A stretch of DNA of 8,485 nucleotides, from positions 1 to 8,485 of the forward strand of contig CACXZL010000055.1 in assembly GCA_902772085.1 (NCBI GenBank). The letters are read 5' to 3'. Below, piece by piece: positions 1 to 6,117 of this stretch; the stretch's first letter is position 1, and the number at the start of each line of letters is the position of its first letter. The notes below the pieces were generated by a model. That model was not told the DNA's origin, did no database searches, and saw only the letters and a list, made by a program, of their open reading frames with translations. The position numbers and the translations under genes are program-made. This stretch comes from an uncultured Coriobacteriaceae bacterium (GTDB lineage Bacteria > Actinomycetota > Coriobacteriia > Coriobacteriales > Atopobiaceae).

Positions 1-1
1 G

Positions 2-775
2 GTGTGTATGTCGTTTGCGCCCGTGACGTCGAATGCGCCCGGTGCAAACGAGACGGAGATGACGGGAGGTTTCGTGCCAGTCGAGCTAAACGGCACCGTA
101 CCCGTTGCGGAGAACGGTTCCTCTTCGCAGAAGGGCGACGTGGCTACCTCCTCGGGAACGCAGGTGTCGACTTCCGATGGGCCATCGGGGCAGGTCGCCC
201 CGCGCGATGAGACGTCTCAGGGGGCAAAGGAGACGGGCCTCTCGACAGGTGAGGAGAGAGGGGACAAGGGCATCACCATTGCAGAGGGCGTTGCCATTGC
301 CGTCGACAAGTCCGGTCATCTTGTTGCCCGCTATGATGGTGTCGATACGTACATCCTCGACTCGAGCCAGCTCTATGAGAGCGGAGCAGGACCGAATGGC
401 TCTCCGCAGTTACGTACGAGAGAGGGCGAGGAGGTTGCCGTCTCGGGTACGACAGTGTCGTTTCACAATGCGGCGGGGCAGCGTGTCGAGTTCGATGGAG
501 AGGCCTCTCGCCAAACCGTCGATGGTGTGGAGCGCGAACTCGTCGCATATCCTGTTGCCGAGACAGAGCTCAGTGACGAGGGTGTAGAGGCTGTCGCAGA
601 GGAGAAAGGTGGCGGTACGAGTTCGGAGCGCGTCGAGGAGGGAGGGAAGAAGACGGAGGCACCTTCCCCGTCGGCCACGGCACCTGAGATGAGTACGATC
701 GCCTGTATCGCAGCGGTGGTTGTCATCGCAGCCTGTGCTGCGGGCATCTGGTGGCGCAAGTCCAAGGCGAAGTGA
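2..775 (+). CDS. 3' part of a gene for a membrane-anchored exported protein, function unknown
   Basis: The frame is open from the first bases of the window and ends at TGA 773-775. The visible N-terminus (GTG at 2, ATG at 8) has no signal peptide and no room for a ribosome binding site, so the gene most likely begins upstream and these 257 residues are its C-terminal part. Residues 1-90 are low-complexity, acidic and rich in Ser, Thr, Gly and Glu. Residues about 90-170 alternate hydrophobic and polar residues like a small beta domain (for example VARYDGVDTYILDSS). A second acidic linker follows, then a hydrophobic segment (STIACIAAVVVIAACAAGIWW, nt 692-754) and the basic tail RKSKAK. This is the usual layout of a Gram-positive surface protein held by a C-terminal membrane helix with the tail in the cytoplasm. 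No LPxTG sortase motif precedes the helix. I do not recognise the beta region, and the function is unknown. The reading frame and anchor are secure; the surface location is inferred. Confidence 0.75.
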   Translation: MCMSFAPVTSNAPGANETEMTGGFVPVELNGTVPVAENGSSSQKGDVATSSGTQVSTSDGPSGQVAPRDETSQGAKETGLSTGEERGDKGITIAEGVAIAVDKSGHLVARYDGVDTYILDSSQLYESGAGPNGSPQLRTREGEEVAVSGTTVSFHNAAGQRVEFDGEASRQTVDGVERELVAYPVAETELSDEGVEAVAEEKGGGTSSERVEEGGKKTEAPSPSATAPEMSTIACIAAVVVIAACAAGIWWRKSKAK

Positions 776-824
776 CGGTGGATCCACACCCGACGCGAGG
801 CGACGTTTAACCCGCAGAGCCTAT

Positions 825-933
825 GTTACAGTTCACACCCCTGGCCCCTGCACATGCCAGTAAGCAGCGACTCACGAAGCGAGCGCGGAGCCGCTTGCTG
901 GCTGGCGCAGGGACCAGGGGCGTGAACTGTAAC
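825..933. repeat. Long palindromic element, copy 1 (structured RNA or REP-like)
   Basis: A nearly continuous inverted repeat of 109 bases fills the gap before pcrA, starting 50 bases after the previous stop. Pairing read from the sequence: 825-836 with 922-933 (12 bp perfect, GTTACAGTTCAC), an A/C mismatch at 837/921, 838-844 with 914-920 (7 bp), a C/A mismatch at 845/913, 846-851 with 907-912 (6 bp), a 4x4 internal loop (852-855/903-906), 856-865 with 893-902 (10 bp including one G-T), an A/C mismatch, then 867-868 with 890-891. The apical part 869-889 holds a small stem around CTCACGAAGCGAG. Positions 867-893 are identical to 5855-5881 in the second copy. No T-run follows either arm, so it is not a standard intrinsic terminator. 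The strand of any transcript is undecided. It could be a small RNA, a processing or attenuation structure in the mRNA, or a dispersed palindromic repeat. Confidence 0.85.
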
Positions 934-975
934 GAGTCTATATCTGGCAAAAAGGGGCTTTTGTCATGTGCGATG

Positions 976-1000
976 GCTCAGCATCAGATTGAGCTACAAT
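976..1000 (+). promoter_or_regulatory. Possible pcrA promoter -10 box with adjacent inverted repeat
   Basis: TACAAT at 995-1000 matches five of six bases of the -10 consensus and lies 40 bases before the pcrA start codon. The same hexamer sits at the same distance before the DUF853 gene. No convincing -35 box lies 16-18 bases upstream; TTGTCA at 961-966 is 28 bases away, which is too far. A small inverted repeat, GCTCA (976-980) and TGAGC (990-994), abuts the -10 box and could be an operator, but it may be chance. Confidence 0.35.
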
Positions 1001-1039
1001 CAATACCTCAAAACGTCGCATCACACATCGGAGGAGCGC

Positions 1040-3481
1040 ATGACCATAGACATCTCTGGCCTCAATCCAGCTCAGCAAGAAGCGGTGCTCTGTACGGAAG
1101 GGCCGCTGCTCGTGCTTGCGGGTGCGGGATCTGGAAAGACGCGCGTGCTCACGCAGCGCATCGCGCATCTGGTGGGCGACTTGGACGTTCGGCCTTGGCA
1201 GGTGCTCGCCATCACCTTTACAAACAAAGCCGCCGCCGAGATGCGTGAGCGTATTTCCGCCGTGGTGCCAAGTACCCGTGGCATGTGGATCTGTACGTTT
1301 CATGCCATGTGCGTGCGCATGCTTCGCGAGGATGCCGACCGCCTGGGATTCCAGTCGAACTTCTCGATCTACGACGATGATGACTCCAAGCGCCTCGTGC
1401 GCCAGATCATCACCGACCTCAACATAAACCAAAAGAGTTTCCCGCTTCCCGCCATCCGCTCGCTCATATCCACGGCAAAGAACGCGATGATATATCCCGA
1501 CGAGATGTCGGCGCAGGCAGATACCCCGCTCGAGCGTGCCGCCGCCCGCGTGTATCACGAGCTGCAGCGCAGGCTCGAGCGCGCAAACGCCATGGACTTC
1601 GATGACCTGCTCGTGAAGGCATACGAGTTGCTCGCAAAGAACGAGGACGTGCTCGAGGGGTATCAGGAGCGTTTTCGCTACATAAGCGTTGACGAGTACC
1701 AGGACACGAACCACGTGCAGTACGCCATCACAAACCTGCTCGCCTCCAAATACGGCAACCTCATGGTGGTGGGCGACGACGACCAGTCCATCTACAGCTG
1801 GCGTGGCGCCGACATACAAAACATCCTTGCCTTCGAGAAGGACTATCCCAGGGCGAGTGTGGTGAAACTTGAGCAGAACTATCGCTCCACCGGCCACATT
1901 CTCGCTGCTGCCAACGCCGTGGTGGCACACAACTCGCGTCGCACGTCAAAGAAGCTCTTCACGGAGTCGGGCAGTGGCGAGAAGATCCACGTGTTTCAGG
2001 CCTCGGACGAGCGTGACGAGGGCAGGTGGATCGGTGCGCAGATAGAGAAGCTGCACGACGCGGGCACAAGTTACGATGACATGGCGGTCTTCTACCGCAC
2101 CAACGCGCAGTCCCGCATCTTGGAGGACATGTTTTTGCGCGCGGGCGTGCCCTACAAGCTCGTGGGCGGCACGCGATTCTTTGACCGGGCCGAGATTCGC
2201 GACGTGATGGCCTATCTCAAGCTGGTGGTAAACCTGGATGACGACGTGAGCGCGCATCGCGTGATAAACACCCCGCGCCGTGGCATCGGAGCCGCGAGCA
2301 TCGCAAAGATAGAGACTTATGCAGCCTCAAACGGCATTTCGTTCTTCTCGGCAGCGCAGGCGTGCGTGGCCGAGCAGGGATTCCTGAGCGGCAAGGTACG
2401 CAATGCCTTGGCGGAGTGGACGGGAACCATAGAGCATGCCCGCCACTTCTCGGGAGACCTCATCGACGTGGTGGAGGCCATCGTGGAGCGCACGGGGCTC
2501 ATCCAGGCGTTGGAGGCCGAGCACAGCATAGAGGCCGATAGCCGCATAGAAAACATCCGAGAGTTCTTTGGCGTGGCGGCGGAGTTCGACGAGACGCATG
2601 AGGATGCGCAGGCTACGCTTGAGAGCTTGCGGCAGCTACGGGCGGCGGGAGAGCTTGACGGAGAGGACCTGCCGCAAGACTACTCCTCCCTCGCGTCGCC
2701 TACAGGCGGCGCCCAGAGCGTAACGGGCCAGCTGGGAATGACGCCCCATGCTGGCGTGGCCGCCTTCGACGATCTGCCGCCCGTCGCAGCCCAAAAGCTT
2801 CCGGCCTTCATGGAATGGCTCGCACTGCGCACCGACCTCGACACGCTGGCCGGCCAAACCCATGCCGTCACCATGATGACCATCCACTCGGCCAAGGGAC
2901 TGGAGTTTCCCGTGGTGTTTGTTGCCGGTATGGAGGAGGGGATCTTTCCGCACTCAAACGGCCGTGACGACCCAAGTCGCATGGAAGAGGAGCGTCGGCT
3001 CGCCTACGTTGCCATCACCAGGGCAGAGAAGTTACTTTACCTTACGCACGCGGCAACCCGCCGCGTGTATGGCTCCATGCAGGCAAACCCGCGCAGCCGC
3101 TTCTTGGAAGAGATTCCAGAGGAGCACATCCAGGCGACGGGCGTCGGCTCGTCGGGATTCAGCGGCGTGGGCTGGGAGAAGCGCGGCGACCGACACGGGA
3201 CCTTCGGCTCTGGGCGCGGGTCAGACGTCTACGGCGGTCGTGTGTTTGGGCAGCATACGCGGTCTACGGGTGGCGGCCCTCAGGCGGCGCGCAAGTCATC
3301 GTCGTCGAAGCCCAAGGCTGCCGACAGCTTTGCCAAGGGCGATCGCGTGTCGCACAAGACCTTCGGTCCCGGCCAGGTCGTAGGTGTCGACGGCGATATG
3401 ATCACCGTTCAGTTCAGCCGCACGGGCAAGACGAAAAAACTCATGCGCGGGTTTGCGCCGCTGGTAAAGGTGGAGAGCTAG
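1040..3481 (+). CDS. pcrA: ATP-dependent DNA helicase PcrA (UvrD/Rep family, superfamily 1A)
   Basis: PcrA/UvrD is a 3'-5' DNA helicase of repair and replication that also acts on stalled RNA polymerase. The 813-residue product has all SF1 motifs in order: Q motif (LNPAQQEAV, 8-16), Walker A AGAGSGKT (27-34), motif Ia (ITFTNKAAAEM, 58-68), motif II DEYQDTN (218-224), motif III GDDDQSIYSWRG (245-256), motif IV EQNYRST (278-284), motif V TIHSAKGLEFP (from 614) and motif VI YVAITRA (656-662). Residues about 700-760 form a Gly/Ser-rich disordered linker. The end (about 764-813, FAKGDRVSHKTFGPGQVVGV and following) is the Tudor-like domain that in PcrA binds RNA polymerase. The ATG at 1040 is chosen because GGAGGAG (1030-1036) stands just before it and the protein then begins at the conserved Q-motif region. 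The in-frame GTG at 968 would add 24 unrelated residues across the likely promoter. Length is slightly above the usual 720-780 because of the linker and an insert near residues 545-590. Confidence 0.97.
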   Translation: MTIDISGLNPAQQEAVLCTEGPLLVLAGAGSGKTRVLTQRIAHLVGDLDVRPWQVLAITFTNKAAAEMRERISAVVPSTRGMWICTFHAMCVRMLREDADRLGFQSNFSIYDDDDSKRLVRQIITDLNINQKSFPLPAIRSLISTAKNAMIYPDEMSAQADTPLERAAARVYHELQRRLERANAMDFDDLLVKAYELLAKNEDVLEGYQERFRYISVDEYQDTNHVQYAITNLLASKYGNLMVVGDDDQSIYSWRGADIQNILAFEKDYPRASVVKLEQNYRSTGHILAAANAVVAHNSRRTSKKLFTESGSGEKIHVFQASDERDEGRWIGAQIEKLHDAGTSYDDMAVFYRTNAQSRILEDMFLRAGVPYKLVGGTRFFDRAEIRDVMAYLKLVVNLDDDVSAHRVINTPRRGIGAASIAKIETYAASNGISFFSAAQACVAEQGFLSGKVRNALAEWTGTIEHARHFSGDLIDVVEAIVERTGLIQALEAEHSIEADSRIENIREFFGVAAEFDETHEDAQATLESLRQLRAAGELDGEDLPQDYSSLASPTGGAQSVTGQLGMTPHAGVAAFDDLPPVAAQKLPAFMEWLALRTDLDTLAGQTHAVTMMTIHSAKGLEFPVVFVAGMEEGIFPHSNGRDDPSRMEEERRLAYVAITRAEKLLYLTHAATRRVYGSMQANPRSRFLEEIPEEHIQATGVGSSGFSGVGWEKRGDRHGTFGSGRGSDVYGGRVFGQHTRSTGGGPQAARKSSSSKPKAADSFAKGDRVSHKTFGPGQVVGVDGDMITVQFSRTGKTKKLMRGFAPLVKVES

Positions 3482-3485
3482 CCGC

Positions 3486-3510
3486 GACCAGCCCGTTTGG
3501 GCGTCTTCTC
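3486..3510 (+). terminator. Weak candidate terminator after pcrA
   Basis: GCCC (3491-3494) and GGGC (3499-3502) pair around a GTTT loop. GAC (3486-3488) and GTC (3503-3505) can extend the stem past a two-base bulge. The bases that follow are pyrimidine-rich (TTCTCTAT) but not a true T-run, so termination would be weak. It is the only candidate between pcrA and the next gene. Confidence 0.25.
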
Positions 3511-3533
3511 TATACGCTGGTAGTGCGCGTGCA

Positions 3534-3542
3534 TGATACAAT
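3534..3542 (+). promoter_or_regulatory. Probable extended -10 promoter of the DUF853 gene
   Basis: TGATACAAT is an extended -10 element (TGN followed by TACAAT, 3537-3542) lying 40 bases before the ATG at 3582. There is no clear -35 hexamer at the right spacing, which is tolerated when the TG extension is present. A start near 3549 would leave a leader of about 33 bases carrying the GAGGAG ribosome binding site (3566-3571). Confidence 0.5.
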
Positions 3543-3581
3543 AATCGTCATATACATGTCTTTTTGAGGAGATGAGCTTCC

Positions 3582-5258
3582 ATGCTTCGAGATGACCGCA
3601 TTTGGATTGGCCAGGGAGAAGAGCCATGCAACCTGCTGCTGAATCAGGCAAACCGTCATGGCCTCATTGCCGGTGCGTCTGGTACGGGCAAGACGGTCAC
3701 CCTCAAGGTTATGGCCGAGGGGTTCAGCGACGCGGGCGTGCCGGTGTTTATGGCTGACGTGAAGGGTGACGTCACGGGTATGGCGCAGGCAGGCGAGCTG
3801 ACCGAAGGCCTTCGCGAGCGCATGGGCTTCTTTGGCATCGACGAGCAATCGTTTGCCTTTCGCGGTACGCCCTGTCGCATCTGGGACATGCTCGGCGACG
3901 CGGGATGTCCGGTGCGCATCACCATCAGCGACATGGGCCCTGAGCTTCTGGGCCGACTTCTTGGCCTCACCGAGGTTCAGAAGGGCGTGCTCAACATCGT
4001 CTTTCGCGTGGCGGATGACCAGAGGCTCCTGCTGCTAGACCTTAAGGATCTGCGTGCGATGCTGACCTATGTGGGCGAGCACGCGAAGGAGTACGAGACC
4101 ACATACGGCCGCGTCTCGAGCCAGTCGGTCGGTGCGATTCAGCGGGCGCTGATAGCGGTGGAGGACCAGGGCGGAGACGTCTTCTTTGGCGAGCCAAATC
4201 TCGACATCATGGACTGGTTTGCGTGTGACGCGAGCGGACGCGGCTACGTAAACATCCTGAACGCTTCCAAGCTGGTAAACATGCCCCTGGTGTACTCGAT
4301 GTTTCTGCTTTGGATGCTGTCCACGCTGTTTGAGCGGCTTCCCGAAGTCGGCGATGCCGACAAGCCCAAGTTTGCGTTCTTCTTTGACGAGGCGCACCTG
4401 CTTTTCAATGGCATGCCCAAGCAGCTCGTAAACAAGGTCGTGCAGGTGGTGAAGCTCATCCGCTCCAAGGGCGTGGGCATCTACTTCATCTCGCAGAGCC
4501 CCTCGGACATCCCCGACGAGGTCTTGGCGCAGCTTTCAAATCGCGTGCAGCACGGTCTGCGCGCATACACGCCAGCCGAGCAGAAGGCCGTGAGGGTCGC
4601 TGCGTCGAGCTTCCGTGCCAATCCTGCGTTCGACTCGGTGCAGGCGCTGCAAGACCTCGGAACAGGCGAGGCCTTGGTGAGCTTCCTGGATGAAGATGGA
4701 CGTCCAAGTGTGGTCGAGCGCGCCCGCATCCTCTTTCCGTCATGTCGTATGGCGGCAGCCGATGCCGGTGTCGTCTCTGCGGTGATCGCGAATGCGTACG
4801 ACCTCATGAACAAGTACGGTGACGCCATTGATCGCGAATCCGCATACGAGCTGATTCAGAAGGAGCGCGAGGAGGCCGATGCCGCCGCCAGGCTCGCTGC
4901 GGAACGCGAGGCGTTCGAGAAAGAGAAGGCCGCCTTTGAAGCGCAGAAGGCCAAGGAAGAGGCGGCAGCAGCCGCGAAGGCCGAGAGGGAGGCCGAACGC
5001 AAGCGTATCGCGGAAGAGAAGGAGGCCGAGCGCCTGCGCCTGAAGGCCGAGAAGGAAGAGGAGCGCCTGCGCCTGAAAGCCGAAAAGGAGGCAGAGCGCC
5101 TGCGGCTGAAAGAGGAGAAGGAGGCCGAGCAGCGCGCGGCCGAAGCCAGACGCGCTCGTGATCGCGTGGTGGGAAACATCTTCAACAGCGTTGTGGGCAC
5201 CATCGGACGCGAGGCGGGCAGGCAGATCACACGCGGCATCTTCGGGACAAAGAAGTGA
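3582..5258 (+). CDS. HerA-like P-loop ATPase, DUF853 (YjgR) family
   Basis: This 558-residue protein belongs to the DUF853/YjgR branch of the HerA-FtsK ATPases, thought to be hexameric motors; no member has a settled role that I know of. Walker A is GASGTGKT (31-38), closely followed by the family-typical DVKGDVTGMAQ. Walker B is FAFFFDEAH with D269 and E270. The sensor stretch ISQSPSDIPDEVL (303-315) and the following NRVQHGLRAYTPAEQKAV are hallmarks of the family. Residues about 425-530 are a highly charged Glu/Lys/Arg/Ala helix with four 11-residue repeats. The last 28 residues (GNIFNSVVG...GRQITRGIFGTKK) resemble the conserved YjgR tail. E. coli YjgR is about 500 residues, so the extra length here is the charged helix. 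The archaeal HerA barrel domain is absent and no NurA-type nuclease lies beside it. The start at 3582 has GAGGAG ten bases upstream; ATG 3572 is in another frame and stops at once. The family is sure; the function is not. Confidence 0.93.
   Translation: MLRDDRIWIGQGEEPCNLLLNQANRHGLIAGASGTGKTVTLKVMAEGFSDAGVPVFMADVKGDVTGMAQAGELTEGLRERMGFFGIDEQSFAFRGTPCRIWDMLGDAGCPVRITISDMGPELLGRLLGLTEVQKGVLNIVFRVADDQRLLLLDLKDLRAMLTYVGEHAKEYETTYGRVSSQSVGAIQRALIAVEDQGGDVFFGEPNLDIMDWFACDASGRGYVNILNASKLVNMPLVYSMFLLWMLSTLFERLPEVGDADKPKFAFFFDEAHLLFNGMPKQLVNKVVQVVKLIRSKGVGIYFISQSPSDIPDEVLAQLSNRVQHGLRAYTPAEQKAVRVAASSFRANPAFDSVQALQDLGTGEALVSFLDEDGRPSVVERARILFPSCRMAAADAGVVSAVIANAYDLMNKYGDAIDRESAYELIQKEREEADAAARLAAEREAFEKEKAAFEAQKAKEEAAAAAKAEREAERKRIAEEKEAERLRLKAEKEEERLRLKAEKEAERLRLKEEKEAEQRAAEARRARDRVVGNIFNSVVGTIGREAGRQITRGIFGTKK
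4989..5132 (+). repeat. 33-bp tandem repeat coding for 11-residue helical repeats
   Basis: Within the DUF853 gene, four successive 33-base units encode EAERKRIAEEK (4989-5021), EAERLRLKAEK (5022-5054), EEERLRLKAEK (5055-5087) and EAERLRLKEEK (5088-5120), followed by a partial unit EAEQR (5121-5135). The last three full units are nearly identical in DNA apart from third-base changes, which suggests recent duplication or slippage. An 11-residue period fits a hendecad coiled coil or a single charged alpha-helix. Confidence 0.85.
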
Positions 5259-5303
5259 GGACGCGCGGACAACGTGTGCGCTCGGGCGGAAGAAGGTGAT
5301 GGC

Positions 5304-5801
5304 ATGACAACATACACACACCCGCTTGGTGTGAAGCCAGTGGGTAGCTCGCGCACCGTTGCGACGCGCATGCTGCGCCATGAAGACATGAACGGCTCCG
5401 ATCGTCTTTTTGGCGGTCGCCTTATGGAATGGATTGACGATGCGGCGGGTATCGCCGCGCGTCGTCACGCGGGCATCGCGATCACCACGGTTGCCATCGA
5501 TACGCTCGAGTTCCGCTATCCGGCATTCTTGAACGACATCGTCACCATCGAGGCGTGGGTGACGCATGTGGAGCGTACGTCCATGGAAGTGCGCGTGGAC
5601 TCCTACGTGGAAAACACGGCAACCGGCGAGCGTCGCATGATAAACCATGCCTACCTTACCGAGGTCTGCATTGACGAGAACGGCAAGCCGACGCCGGTGC
5701 CCTATGGCCTGGTGGCAAACACCCCCGAGGAACACGAAGAGTGCGAAGGCGCTCGCAAGCGAGCCGAGCTCCGCAAGGTGCGAAGGGCCCAAGGCATATA
5801 G
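5304..5801 (+). CDS. Acyl-CoA thioesterase, hotdog fold (YciA/ACOT type)
   Basis: The 165-residue product matches the hotdog acyl-CoA hydrolases, which split acyl-CoA into free fatty acid and CoA in the cytoplasm. The diagnostic stretch HEDMNGSDRLFGGRLMEWID (26-45) carries the conserved Asn (N30), the FGG turn of the central helix and the Asp (D45) expected to act in catalysis. It is followed by AAGIAARRHAG, then a FRYPAFLNDIVTIEAWVTHVERTSMEVRV segment typical of the family's beta strands. Length is normal for a single-domain YciA-type enzyme; the C-terminal tail (about 145-165) is charged. The ATG at 5304 is preferred over the upstream in-frame GTG at 5274 because AAGGTGAT (5293-5300) precedes it and the fold begins soon after. 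It lies 45 bases after the DUF853 gene with no terminator or promoter between, so the two are probably cotranscribed. Chain-length preference cannot be read from sequence. Confidence 0.92.
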   Translation: MTTYTHPLGVKPVGSSRTVATRMLRHEDMNGSDRLFGGRLMEWIDDAAGIAARRHAGIAITTVAIDTLEFRYPAFLNDIVTIEAWVTHVERTSMEVRVDSYVENTATGERRMINHAYLTEVCIDENGKPTPVPYGLVANTPEEHEECEGARKRAELRKVRRAQGI

Positions 5802-5813
5802 CGGGGCTTGTGC

Positions 5814-5922
5814 GAATTGACTCAGACCTCCCGCCCCGCGCATTCCAGCAAGCGGCGACTCACGAAGCGAGCGCGGAGCCGATTGCTGGCCGGGCGAGGT
5901 GACGGGGGGCGTGAACGGCAAC
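5814..5922. repeat. Long palindromic element, copy 2 (diverged)
   Basis: This is a second copy of the element at 825-933, starting 13 bases after the thioesterase stop and in the same orientation. Pairing: 5827-5833 with 5903-5909 (7 bp with one T-G), 5834-5839 with 5894-5899 (5 of 6), loop GCATT/CCGG, 5845-5851 with 5883-5889 (7 bp perfect, CCAGCAA), a G/A mismatch, then 5853-5856 with 5878-5881. The apical 27 bases 5855-5881 equal 867-893. Against copy 1, three base pairs have changed on both sides (842/916 T-A to C-G, 843/915 G-C to C-G, 849/909 T-A to C-G) and one G-T has become G-C. The outermost arm is largely decayed: only short matches such as 5822-5824/5912-5914 and 5817-5819/5919-5921 remain, although the right-arm bases GGCGTGAAC are the same in both copies. 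No T-run follows, so a terminator role is not supported. The outer limits are uncertain by about 10 bases. Confidence 0.8.
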
Positions 5923-5961
5923 AACGCTTGACCTTCTCGAGCGCGGGATGCCAATCCACCG

Positions 5962-5991
5962 TTGCTATGGATCGGTTGATGCTGATATAAT
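5962..5991 (+). promoter_or_regulatory. Strong promoter for the PF06541 membrane protein gene
   Basis: TTGCTA (5962-5967) is followed after 18 bases by a consensus TATAAT (5986-5991), which also has the TG extension (TGATATAAT, 5983-5991). This is the best sigma-70-type promoter in the window. Transcription should start near A5997 or G5998, leaving a leader of about 120 bases before the ATG at 6118. Confidence 0.8.
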
Positions 5992-5996
5992 CTGCA

Positions 5997-6117
5997 AGGT
6001 TATGTATATGCGTGGCGTTCGCCAAGGTTTGACCATTTCTTTGCCGCCTCACGACACTTCGTTCAGAAGGCCGAGCAGCGCATATACTTGTTTGTCGCGA
6101 CTAGATTGGACTAATGC
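5997..6117 (+). promoter_or_regulatory. Structured 5' leader of the PF06541 gene
   Basis: The leader can close on itself by a perfect 9-bp stem: GTATATGCG (6004-6012) with CGCATATAC (6079-6087). Directly stacked on it is the hairpin TGGC-GTTC-GCCA (6013-6024), and a further small hairpin is CTTC (6057-6060) with GAAG (6066-6069). This gives a branched fold that begins within about ten bases of the predicted transcription start. After it comes the self-complementary GTCGCGAC (6094-6101). There is no strong ribosome binding site; only TTGGA at 6106-6110 precedes the start codon. The arrangement would suit control of translation, but it matches no riboswitch class I know and ends in no T-run. 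The pairing is seen; a regulatory role is inferred. Confidence 0.45.

Noticed and set aside
778..787. Ten-base palindrome GTGGATCCAC just after the first stop codon.
   Set aside because: Too short, with no loop or T-tract and no second copy; probably chance.
823..930. Reading frames through both palindromes encode similar peptides (both contain RLTKRARSRLLAG), and several differences between copies are synonymous in that frame.
   Set aside because: The similarity follows from DNA identity. The conserved right-arm GGCGTGAAC falls in different frames in the two copies because of indels, the reading frames diverge completely after the repeat, and neither has a good ribosome binding site.
825..933. 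The palindrome as an intrinsic terminator or insertion-sequence terminal repeat pair.
   Set aside because: There is no T-run after either arm, no transposase or target-site duplication is visible, and the space between the arms is filled by the conserved apex rather than cargo.
948..963. CAAAA-AGGGGC-TTTTG short inverted repeat after palindrome copy 1.
   Set aside because: The stem is only five A-T-rich pairs with no downstream T-run; too weak to call a terminator.
938..1930. Long minus-strand open frame (330 codons) opposite pcrA.
   Set aside because: It lies opposite a fully supported helicase gene in GC-rich DNA, with no recognisable motif or start signal; it is a shadow of codon bias.
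4740..5954. Minus-strand open frame of 404 codons across the DUF853 repeat region and the thioesterase.
   Set aside because: It covers two well-supported plus-strand genes and the palindrome, and its composition is low-complexity Leu/Arg/Gly from the opposite strand of the charged helix.
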